This document shows positions 1 through 13,100 of a DNA stretch of 64,000 bases, piece by piece. The position numbers were made by a program, and so were the translations under genes. The first letter of the stretch is position 1. Every line of letters starts with the position of its first letter. This DNA comes from Engraulis encrasicolus (lineage: Eukaryota; Chordata; Actinopteri; Clupeiformes; Engraulidae). The notes below the pieces were generated by a model that was given only the letters and a program-made list of their open reading frames with translations, ran no database searches and was not told the DNA's origin. The stretch is from positions 43,205,885-43,269,884 of the forward strand of contig NC_085880.1 in NCBI RefSeq assembly GCF_034702125.1, read 5' to 3'.

Positions 1-850
1 TTATATCAAGATTGGCCACAACCCAGAATCTATCAAAGGCTGTAACGACTGCCAAGCGAGCAGTCAAGCTTTTCACACAAAGGGGGAGACACCAGTGACG
101 CTCACTCAAAACAATCCTGATGTAAAACAATAATTTTTAAAGGGAGTCAACACTCATTGCCACAACAAACTTCAAACCTACTCAACCATAATTTCCCATA
201 TTAGAAAAGCTTGCAGATGTATACAATTGTGAATATGACCTGAAAAAACATCAGTGACATAACACAAAAGCTTGATCGTTTGTACAATCTTAACACTGCA
301 TGCTCAAAAAGTCAGTTTAATATTATTATTCAGCAGGCAGTAGAGTGATGAAAAGTAGGCGAAATGCAACGATAAGTGAAAGATAAAATAAAAACTCAAA
401 TATCTTGGAGGATGGGAATCTAATGTAAATCGAATCCATTATTAACCACAATGAGTGCACAATAGCACAGATATTTTAGTCAGGCTACAGCAAAAATGAA
501 ATGGATCATCCAGATTGTAGTAGCCAGGAGCCTAAACAGTATGTACCGTCTGCTGCTGTGACCCCCCCCCTCTTTTTAACTTCATTTATTGCCATTTTCA
601 ATCTTTTTCTTCTTTTTATGATGCCAATACTGCAATACTTCTGTGTTTTTTAAGCCATTGTACTGTATTTATTAGACAGAAATATCTCTATTGTATTATT
701 CTCTGTTACTGCTGCAACACATGCATTTCCCTACTGTGGGATAATAAAGGGCATACTTACTTACTGTTACTAGGGAGTGGGATGAAAGCAGCTCCATGGT
801 TTTACAAGAGTATAGTTTAATACTAAACATGGTGAAAACAAACTTTGCTG
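1..850. other. gene-free stretch, left edge
   Basis: AT-rich sequence with no exon-like segment recognised on either strand. It should lie inside or just beyond an agpat5 3' intron, because agpat5 exons 7 onward were not found anywhere to the left of 5239. The last 8 bases (843-850) are the left copy of a target-site duplication of the hAT MITE that starts at 851. Confidence 0.5.
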
Positions 851-1104
851 TAGGGCTGCACAATTAATGGAAAATTATCGAAAATCGTGATATAATGGTG
901 ATAATGAAATCGTGATTTCAATCTGGATTTAATCGTGGCAATACTGACCTACCTTCGAGAGCCTCCTTTCGAGAGCCTCCTTTAAGACAGAACAAATATA
1001 TGACAGGCTGGTGTTTCTGGCCAGAAATCTGTTCACCTAAGTTTCATGCTATTGCCTTTTACATAATTATTGCAATTCATTTTATTTTGCTCATGCCGTA
1101 TATA

Positions 1105-2721
<1,617 letters not shown>

Positions 2722-2874
2722 TAATTCATTCTTGGTTATGTTTATTTATATTTATATTATGTTTTGTTATATATATATTTTTAAATCAGTAAAAATCAAT
2801 AATCGTGATTATGATTTTGACCCAAATAATTGTGATAATGATTTTTTCCATAATCGTGCAGCCCTACTTTGCTG

Positions 2875-4159
2875 TAGTGAATGTCTATGTGCCTTGCAAA
2901 AATAATGAATCTGATTACTGTCAAAAGGTGGTTGTTAAAAATTGAAGGGTGATAAAATGAACATAAACATTCAGGCTTCTGGAAATAGAACTCCCATGTT
3001 TCCCAGAGGACAACATGTCTTAAAACCCGCGTGTGGACCTTACGGGACCTTACTCTTCGATTGACTTGCGAGATGGGCTCTATTGATCTTACCAAAATAA
3101 CATTAGGTTGACATTGAACCTAAATCAGGAGAACACAGTTTTTATACAGGAAAACCTAACCCCCATCCTCTATACACCGTACAAAGTGTTTCTCAACAGG
3201 GGCGGTACAGCCCCCCTGGGGGCGTTGGGAAGCCCTAGGGGGGCATTGAGGGGGATAAAGATGAGTGGGGGCGGGGCTTAGTTCCCATTGGGGTCCATTA
3301 GTCTGAGGTCAAGGGGGGCATGAGGTCAAAAGGTTGAGAATCACATATGACAAAGTATCAGGGGCACCTTCTCAGATAGAGAGTAGTGTTACCCGATATT
3401 GCAATTTTGAGAGGAGAGCAAAAAAGGATATACCCGGTATTTCTGATCACGGCCGGTAAACAGGCTCAGGAACAGCAGACGTTTGTAATGTTGTAGTCTC
3501 AGTTTCAAGGTAATTGGTGAATTTCAGAGTTTCTGTAGAATGCAGTCTGTGTTTTCTGGGTGCCATGTTGCACACACCCACCCACCGACACACCCACCCA
3601 CATACACCCACACACCCACACACCTAATTCCACCTTCAGACACGGGCCCACATGTGCAGACAATCATTACTCTCAGCTCTGTGCCAAATCAAGTGAGGTA
3701 GTCATGCTGCAAGTCAATAGGCCATCAGAATCCTTATAGAATTCACTCATTAGCTATACAAGCAATCAAGTGTACCAGGCTTTAAACTTACTTTGCAACA
3801 CTTTTGTGAACTGTAAGGGTACAGTAAGTGCAGAAATCATCCTGCCTCGTCAGGAAATAAGGAAAAGAGACTTTCAGAAAACTATTCTAGTTCATATTTT
3901 GAATACATTTGGTTTTTCATGAACATTTTCGAGCTAATCAACTTTGTAGCGATACAAGCAGATGTCTTGACATCCTTTTAAAATCACACTATGATCATAC
4001 TATGATGGTTGCTTTTTGGTACTGATGTTCATTAGGAAATAATCTAATTATATAAAACAAAAAACACTGACTGAAATCTTCTCGTAGTCAAACATCCTTG
4101 GCAGGAACCTCAGAAGTTACTGGGGGCTTATCTGGTGCCCGAGAGCACTATGTTGGCTG
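2875..4159. other. gene-free stretch with repeat fragments
   Basis: No exon recognised. About 3185-3350 resembles the degraded hAT repeat also seen near 42859 and 27460 (TTTCTCAACAGGGGCGG to GTTGAGAATCAC) but lacks a clear target duplication. About 3570-3627 is a CACCCA/CACACC simple repeat. Confidence 0.5.
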
Positions 4160-5205
4160 TAGCGAAGGGGAGTAGAGTTGCCCAGCTGGGACACGAACCC
4201 AGACCTTCTGGAGTAGTAAACTGGGGCTCTGACCGCTACACCAAAGAGCCAGGCTCGTTGGCATGTTAAGTCAGAACAAACCCACAACCCTAGTGATGGT
4301 CACTCCATCACACTGCCTTCCCCTTCGAAAAGCGCACCTGTGCGCTTCACACACTCATGGTGTCCCTCACTCAACTGCCCATAATGCTTCTCCCATCCAG
4401 TGTGCCCCACATAGAGGTAGAAAATAACACTAGAGAGGACACAGCAATTTGCGACAGCACTGGGAAATGGCAGCTGGAGCTTCCCAACTTCCGTAGGTAG
4501 TGTAGGTACTTTCTAACCTGGCTCTCACGATGGTTGTTAACCACGCCCACCCCTGTCAAGAAATTAACTAAAACTGTGTAAATATAAAGTAACACTTTAA
4601 TCAAAGACCAGATTTGAAATGTCAGGCTACATATCTACTGAAATCATATGAGTCGATAAAATACATTTAAAAATCAAATAATATATTTTATGAACATAGT
4701 TAGCAACACACTTCAACTATTGTCCTTGTATAGTGTGTTGATGGACATTTTCACATGATTAAGCCATTTTTGACAGAGGTGAGCCTCGTTCTCCGTTAAT
4801 TTCCATTTCTCTGATCTACCTCCAGATAATGGCCGCTACAGATTGCCGTAAAAGGGGGGCGGGGTCCTCTCTAGTGTTATTTTCTACCTCTATGGTGCCC
4901 CATCATCAATGCTTCACCCATCACTGGAGTCCCTCGCACTGGGGTCACCAATCTTGGGGGATCCCGCACATGGAATTACGGCTCACACACAATGGGTACG
5001 CTTCCGATGGCCTCACAGCAGCCATCCCGCTTCTGACAACATTTGTAGCAAAGGAGAGTAGAGTTGCCCAGTTGGGACACGAACCCAGACCTTCTGGAGT
5101 AGTAAATTGGGGCTCTGACCGCTACACCAAAGAGCCAAGCTCGTTGGCATGTTAGTCAGAACACACCCTCAACCCTAGTGATGGTCACTCCCATCACACT
5201 GGCAA
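4160..5205 (-). repeat. twin tRNA-like repeats bracketing ~1 kb
   Basis: A ~160-bp block occurs twice in the same orientation (about 4160-4320 and 5042-5205), nearly identical. Read on the minus strand each contains a tRNA-like head: a box-A-like TGGTGTAGCGGTCAGAGC and a T-arm CTGGG-TTCGTGT-CCCAG with a perfect 5-bp stem. The 3' acceptor strand does not pair with the 5' strand, so these are not functional tRNAs. Between them, ~4395-4440 and ~4860-4900 are inverted copies of one sequence. It may be a pair of SINEs or a composite retroelement. Confidence 0.6.
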
Positions 5206-5238
5206 AGCCTGATCTAGGTCACGAGGGAAAAAGTGTAC

Positions 5239-5400
5239 CTGGCATTGTGGGGGCTGATCGTCTGTGGCCCGAGGCGGACACGGTTCCCTCGTAGGCCACG
5301 GTGACGTCATACACGGCGTTCAGGTGATCCTTCATGGTCTCTATGGCGATGTGGGCCGCTTTCATCCGGGGAGTCAAAACGTGTTCCAGCACCGCTAAGC
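5239..5400 (-). CDS. agpat5: agpat5 exon 6
   Basis: 162 nt, acceptor GCACAG and donor GTACAC. Encodes GLAVLEHVLTPRMKAAHIA through YDVTVAYEG to SAPTMP. It ends in phase 1 and must continue in exons left of the window. The acceptor region (5401 upward) is the first of three tandem 53-bp units. Confidence 0.95.
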
Positions 5401-7063
5401 CTGTGCATAGAGAGAGAGAGTGGCAGCATTAAACCATATAGGTCATGCTAACCCTGTGCAGAGAGAGAGAGAGTAGCAGCATTAAACCATATAGGTCATG
5501 CTAACCCTGTGCAGAGAGAGAGAGAGTAGTAGCATTAAACCATACAGGCAGGGCAGGAATTTCGTGAGGGCCATGAGGGCCATGGCCCTCGTGCCCTCCC
5601 ACTTTGGCCTTGTGCCCATGAAAAATAAATATCTGCCTTAAGGCCACAGTGGCCTTGATGCCTATCTAACGCCTAATTGATTAAAATGCATTAAAATGCA
5701 TGAAATTGCATCTAAGAAACACAAATTGCCTTGCCCCTAAAATGACGAAATTCCAGGTCTGCATACAGGTCATGACTCATGAGTCGCAACATGCAGACCA
5801 GCCCTGGGGAAGCCTGAGCATAAAGTGTAATCTACAAAATGAAAGGGATGCACAACCCCCAGGCCAAATTGAGTGGCTCCCCGCAGTCACGAGACTTTTG
5901 CACTCGATGCAAATGTACAGGACAGAAAGTGAATTCATTCACTTTGTCCGAAATGTTTCGATGGCGATACAAGACTGCAGCTACTACGCTAGGGTGAGTG
6001 CTGATAGATTCGGACAATGGCCGCGTGGAAAACGTTCCCACACTTATTTAACCCATTGATGCCGAAGGCACCCGCAAAAAAGGGTGCTGAATGCCTGAGC
6101 CCTTTTTAAGAAAAGCTGGCCTCAGTCTATAAAACCCTAAATATCTCAGCTTCTGAAGCACATAAAAATATGCACTAAGTTGCATTTAAACGCTAAGACC
6201 CTCATCTTTCATTAGAATGTGTTCATTCATCTCAAACAAACAGAGATTTTTAATAAAGTTGTCTCAAATCTCATGAGCCTGAATGTTGCGCAACACAGCT
6301 CCAGGCGGCAGGGCCAATGTTGCGCAATGCAACATCAAGCATCAATGGGTTAAGAATCCAAACTGTTTCTCAATGTTTGCCCCATGTCAACCCAGTACCA
6401 GCTGTGTAGAAGAAAAAAAAACGCACGGCCACTGGCTTTAGTGGTGACTTAATCTCTCTGATGGCAATCAGCACTCAAATCACAAACATAATATTCTGCA
6501 TTACACATCAGTGACTAATTGATGGCCTGTTTTACAGTGCATTAATTCCTCATCTAATCCGAGCTTGAAATCTACCCAGCATCAGCAGACTTTTACGTCA
6601 GAGAGGCCGGGGGCATTTCCCGACGGTTGCCAAGTGCCCGCCTGGGCAAGTCAAGGGCCTGAACTAAAAGCAGCGAGAGAGCTCTATCTGTCATGTGCAG
6701 AGCCCCTGGGGAGTAAGGCTGATTTACCAGGGGGTGTATACCAGTCACTACACCCGACACGGTGGGAAACACAGCTCGACCCGGCCTGAACTTTCAAACT
6801 GGGTCGATTTTAGGTCGGATGAGGGAGGCGTGGGCACGAGAGACCCTCTTGCAACCATATGCTTATTAGAGGTGCTCCGATCACCACTTTTTGGGTCCGA
6901 TCACCGATACCGATCACCAAAAATCTTTATCTGCCGATTACCGATCATTGCCGATCACAAAAATGATTTCCTATTTTTTTAATAGCCTATTAATTATCCT
7001 TATTGAATACCATTTCTGCCCATAAACCAATCAATCTTAATTTGCACATGTCTATTATTAGGC

Positions 7064-7129
<66 letters not shown>

Positions 7130-10100
7130 CTTTCAGACTAGTGTTGGTAATACAGTCTACAGTATTAATCAATGTATAAGTTATTGCATAGAATAACTAA
7201 ACTATTTAAGATTGAATTGAAACTGAAACATTACATCAAATAGTCTTCCACATACGAGAAAAAAGCAACCTGTCGCTTTAAATGAGCAGCCTCGTGAGGA
7301 GAGCCCCTCCCCTCTCTGTCACCGTCCACAGTTGCAGTGCTCCAGCTCCACTACCGTTCTGAATCTCTCTCTCAAGTTTTAACCACATCTGTCGCCGTTT
7401 GGTGTTTCAGCGACTATCAAACTAATCGACTGACTGCCAATTACAACTTTGAAAACAATAATTGGCATGTTTGTGCTGACAACGTGAAGTTGTCGCGTGC
7501 TGACCAAGGCAACTACACAGGTTATAACGTAACATGCTCACTGGCGAGTACTCAATCGCAAATTACATTGTCACTCAGGTAAACGGCGCATGGATCGGAA
7601 AATCAGATCATTGTTGATGCAGATATGGTTATGAATGGTGGAAATGAAGGGGGGAATGGCGAAAAGTTATAGACAAGCAAAGATGCCTTCTTTTGGTGCA
7701 GTTGCAGCTGTGCAGAGCCAGCGCCTACATGCAGCGCCAGGTGTAAAGGCAAATGGTTGCGTGAGGAATTTAATATCTCTCGATCGGTTTTTTGATCGGC
7801 ATGTTTTTCCGATCACCGAGCAGGCTATTTTTGGCCATTATCGGCCGGTCATGATCGGCAGCCGAGCAATCGGAGCACCTCTAATGCTTATGTTTACATA
7901 ACTAAAGTGCATCACCATCATATACCCATTTCATGCAGATCGGATTAATTAAATCCCAAATCTACAAATTTGTCCTGAAACATCTCTACAGAAGCCATCT
8001 TTGGGACATGGGCACAGGAAAGCTAATGGAATCTGCAGCGTGTGGCATTAACGCTTCCTTCTAAGAGGCTTATGCCCTTGTTGCGCCAACATACCATGCC
8101 TGGCAAGGGTTATTTGAACAAGGTGTAACCTACTGCGTGGACTAAACAACTCAAAACTGGTCTATACCTTACCCAGGGGCAGGCCAATACAGATTAGGTC
8201 TGAGTCACAAGCCAAGATAACGCTTGGTAAAGTCTATTACTGTAGTTCGTTTGGCTTTCTGGCAGTGTTTGTTTAATAGTCTTGTGGCTCCACAGTCTTG
8301 AAACGGTTTAATCTTTTGCTTAGAAATGTACTCCAGCTGCTCATACGGTGTGCTTGGAATGTTTTTGTCCTACAGAACTTTCTGGAGTAGGTACTCGACT
8401 TCAAACTCCCCCCTGTCTGTTTTGTTAGTCTTTGACAAAATGAACATAAAATAAAGAAAGACCATGACAATATTACCCGTTGCCAGATCCTAGTCAACTT
8501 TCTAATAATGACAACTCGATATGGGTTTAACTTGACAGGGGGATAAAGTTGAAGTATTTTGCCTGCCGTGAACACTGATTTAAGCACAACCCCCAAACTA
8601 AAATTGAAACAAAACCCTGCTTCAACATTTCACAGATACCTGATTAGTTGTATTTCACAACTGTTACATTTTCAATGTAGCTTTTCTTAAAACTGATTTC
8701 CGTGGTTTTCTCTAAAGTCTGAATACATTCTCAGCAGGCATAGGCCAGCATCGTGCCCCTCTTGCTACACTCTACACGGTCACTGGGGGTGCTTTAGATG
8801 TGATTTAGCCACATCGAGTTACTGACTTGAATTACACTCTGGTGGGTTCGGGGCTCGAGCCGTTCCCTAAACACAGCTCCATAATCGAGTTAAGGGCCCA
8901 TGAGCCGGTCAGAGGACACCAAGAAAACAATGCTGCAATCAGACGCTAATTTCCTAAGGCCCATTAGAGCCCCAGAGTCTCTGCTCTCCGCACAAGAGCC
9001 ACCGCCAGCTACAGCAGATTACCATCTTCTCTAATGGAACAAAAACTAACTGCACTGAGGAGTACTCCAGCTTCTGTGACGATGAGTTAATATTCAATTA
9101 ATATTGACGTCTGACAACATACACCTCCAGATTGGCTTCATGCTGAGGTTCTAACGGTAGGGACACATAGACGCGAATCTATGAGGGACGCGAAGGCAAG
9201 CGAATAGGAGAGAACAGGAGCGAAGCGAAGTTATTCAACCAAGTTTGATATCAGGCAAATGAGGAGCAAATTTTGCCTGCGGCAGCCAATCCAATCAACA
9301 ACATAACTGTTCCGTTTTATGTGATCTGCCGCGACCACCTGATGACGGTTTGGCGGTCAGAATGGAACATTGAATTTCGCCCCCTCTTCGCCTCGCTCCT
9401 TTCGCCTGGTATGTGTCCCTAGCGTAAGTGTACTTTCTTTGGGCCGAAAACACAAGAACTCAATGGAAAGGCAGCTAAGCTGACGGGGTTTGTAGGTATT
9501 TTAGGTAAGTGAGGCCACATGCACAGTGGGACATAGTGAATAGTAAATACAGTCCAATCAGATTGCTCTATTTTCATAATTCCCAACATATAGACAGACA
9601 CAGGGCAATAAAATCATCATCATGTTTCATGGTATTATTACAAGTATGAAGTGCTTAATCGAAGCTACACCCGAGTTCAGCCTCAATGCCCCAGATCCTT
9701 CAGTCCTGTACAGGCTCATCACAATGATATTTATTATAATAATTTATTATAATATTATAATACTATTTATTTATGTATGCATCTATATATTTATTTATTT
9801 ATTTATTTTAAGTCCACTTTCATAGGAGGCAAAAAGGCAGAAAGACATCTATAAAGAGATCACCATGTGCAAAACCAGAGATGTATAGAGTACAATAGAC
9901 GTACTCTGACAGTGTGTTTACTTCAATAGGTACAGTAGAATAACTGATGCGTAACATCATGTCAGTGTTGTAATTACATCAGCAAGAGTACTTTCACACC
10001 TGCGTCATACACCTCTGTGCAAACCAAACATTTAAAAGACCACTGTTTCAAAGATGTCACGTCGTGGTGATAAATTGTGTGTGTGTAATCTACTACAAAA

Positions 10101-13100
10101 ATAAAAATAATAACTAACCCTTCTTTGCATCTACACTTGTTGTTCTGTATATTTCCTGTGCACCTTGTATCGGCTAGTGATGTTGGCTATGATTACGTGT
10201 TAGTTTGTAAGTCGCTTCGGTTAAAAAGCGTCTGCCAAATGCAATGTAATGTAATGTAAATTGTATCGCCATCATTTGACTGAGTACCTTGATTGGTGGC
10301 AAACACCTGACTGTCGCCGATCACCTTTCTGTTCTCGGGATTGTATCGCGTTCCCTCGGGGAAGATCACCAGGTACGTCTGTAGTGAGCAGAGCACAGAG
10401 CACAACACAGCGTCGAGTTGACTAGTCAGTCGCAAGGCTTCCTTTGCATAAGTCATACCAACACGGTGCCAGTTTGTAACCACTTCCTGCCAGACAGCCA
10501 TCTTGAATGGACATCTAAACCACCACCAGACTCATTGTGTACATTTACATGCACAGAGTATTCTTGTTTGAAACTGAATTTTGTTAGTATTCAGGTTTAA
10601 ACAGCTTCTGGAATATTCTGTTAACGTGTGGAACAGCGTTTTGCAAAGGGCATATACCTGCGATGTAGCCAAGTTCGGAATGAACAAAGACTTTACATGA
10701 CTCTTGCCCAAACCGAAAACCACCACCATTCCGTTTAACATCAGAGTTAGGTAGGTAGGTCAGTGGTTCTCAACAGGGGTTCCGGGGCACCCTGGGGTGC
10801 CGCGGGCCCCCCTCAGGGGTGCCGCGGAAACGTGGATGATGAATATGTAATATTATACATATTTGTCTAAATTGATAAGTTAGTGCTATCAGTGGAATCT
10901 TTCATCTGCCATTCAAGCACAATTAAGTAAATAAAGGTCGCCCCAGTCAGCTGCAACTTCGAACGTAGGTCGTGTGACGTCTCCAAATGTGTTACTTTTC
11001 TAAGCTTGTGTGGTATCGGATGCGATGCCACGTTACGGCTTGTTGATTTGTGGTGCCTTGAAATTTTTCATGAATTGAAAGGGTGCCTCGCCTAAAAAAA
11101 GGTTGAGAAACACTGAGGTAGGTAATAGGTAGGTACAGCCCTTAGGTACAGAGCTACAATAACTTTGTGTCAAACTTTCAAAAATTAACAAAAAAAAAGA
11201 GTCAAAGACTCAAAGATTCAAGGCATGAAAACGATTCAAGGATTTTCAGGGGGGTTGTTGATGCCCGAGTGTTCTTGGTGCTCGGTCTCGAGACCTTTCC
11301 CGTCAGACAGCTGCAGCCTTGAGTGTGTCATGGGAAAGAGTCAATTGGCAACCGATTCCCATCCCAGCTCGATTTAGAACATAGAAGAGAAAACGCTCAA
11401 GAGGAGCTCTTTCGATGTCATAAAATACATGTTGTAAAGCTGACTGATTGACGACGACACTACTGGCCACTAATATTTACAGAATCTTCATGTGAATGTC
11501 TGTCTACCGATGAAGCGTTCATAAAACAAAGAGGTAAGAATAGTAAGCTTAATAACAGAAGAGAAACCAGAACAGAGGGAACTGAAATGGTTAACAGGAA
11601 ACTTACTGGTGTTCCCAACTTGGTCTGAGAGAGAAGCTTCTTCACCATGGCCTTCTCGTCGAACTTGGCACTTCGCTTCACATACACTCCTCCATGCTGT
11701 TGGAAAGCATTCAAAACATTCAAAGCAGTCAGACCATAAGTTACCAATGCATCATTCATACATGCTCAATGTAAGCCTGAAATGTTTGCATGCTGTACAT
11801 TACCTGGGAAAAATACCATCCATACAAGGGCAGCCACTTCAGCCCGTCCTTCAGTACGTATCGCACATGGCCAAGTGCATTCTGTCTGATAGCCAGCATA
11901 TCAGCAATAATCCAATCCGCTGCCCCCACACAACAAGAGATGGAAAATACGTAGTTTAGCCAAGAAACAAAACACACGAACTCACAATCTTTCACCTTTT
12001 AAACAAATGAATTGCACAACATATAACATATGACACGTGTTTGGTTGTTGTTCAACATCAAGCAGCTGAAAAGATATTTTATCTGAGAAGACTCTGTGTA
12101 TGACGTACCTGTAGACTGGTGGTTGGACAGGTAGACCACATTCTCTTTCGTCTTTGGTATGTCTCCATAAATGATGATCTGAAAACACAGAATATACACA
12201 CAGGTTGTTATTTTAAAGGGGATTACCAGTTTCTATAAACTATAGCTGTTGTCTAAATCCTGAAGACGCAAGAAGTCTACAGGATAACCTCCTGTCCTTA
12301 CAGTTATCCTTCTCTTCATCTTCTTATATTGCCAAAAACAGAGCTGTTCACATGTAAACACATCATGAATCAGCAGGCGTAGCCAATAACGCAGCCATAC
12401 AATGAACTTATAATCAGGGGCCTCATGTACAAAGACTTCCGTAGATTTCCTACTGTATCTTTGCGTACGGTAAGCGAAAATCTGAAAAAAAAAATGCATT
12501 TGCACCTGAATCTCTAATGTATCAGTCCATATATAAACAGGCTCATGCTGATTCATGTGGGGTCATTCCTATGTTCCCCGGGTCCTATGTTTCCCAGTTC
12601 CTATGTTCCCCTCTACCGGGGAACATAGGACCCTTTTTTCAAAAAAGCTGCTTCCAAGTAGACTGTTGCCGCATGGCAAAGCGCAGGTTGTTGTTGCACC
12701 TCTGACAGGTTAGGTTTAGGTATAGTTTTGGTCAGGGCACATTTTTTTTAGAGAAAGGGTCCTATGTTCCCCACTCCCATACAAAGAGAGGGGAACATAG
12801 GACCCGGGGAACATAGGTACGCTCCCATTCATGTGGTATGTCTGATTTCAGCTGAAATTTAGTAGTACACATCACTTTTTCATGCTAAGTCAGTATTAGC
12901 ACATCTGAAAGTGTTTGTGGAAAGTAACTTACGGAGCTTTTTTGTGCGCAAGTAAGTTTTGTACACGAGGCCCCAGGACAGTTAAAAATACTGTAAGAAA
13001 CATTAGCCTGAGAGCTTTCCCTTGTGCTATCATTTTTCACGTTGCATGCAATGCGGACCCACTCCCAGATACTTCATCTTTTCACGGTATGCATGTATTG

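Noticed and set aside
4180..4255. tRNA gene on the minus strand
   Set aside because: Good T-arm and box A/B resemblance, but the acceptor strands do not pair and the same block is duplicated at 5072-5137; SINE-like.
7337..7582. 81-residue frame inside the hAT element
   Set aside because: No transposase motif; probably leftover non-coding or frame-broken sequence of a deleted hAT.
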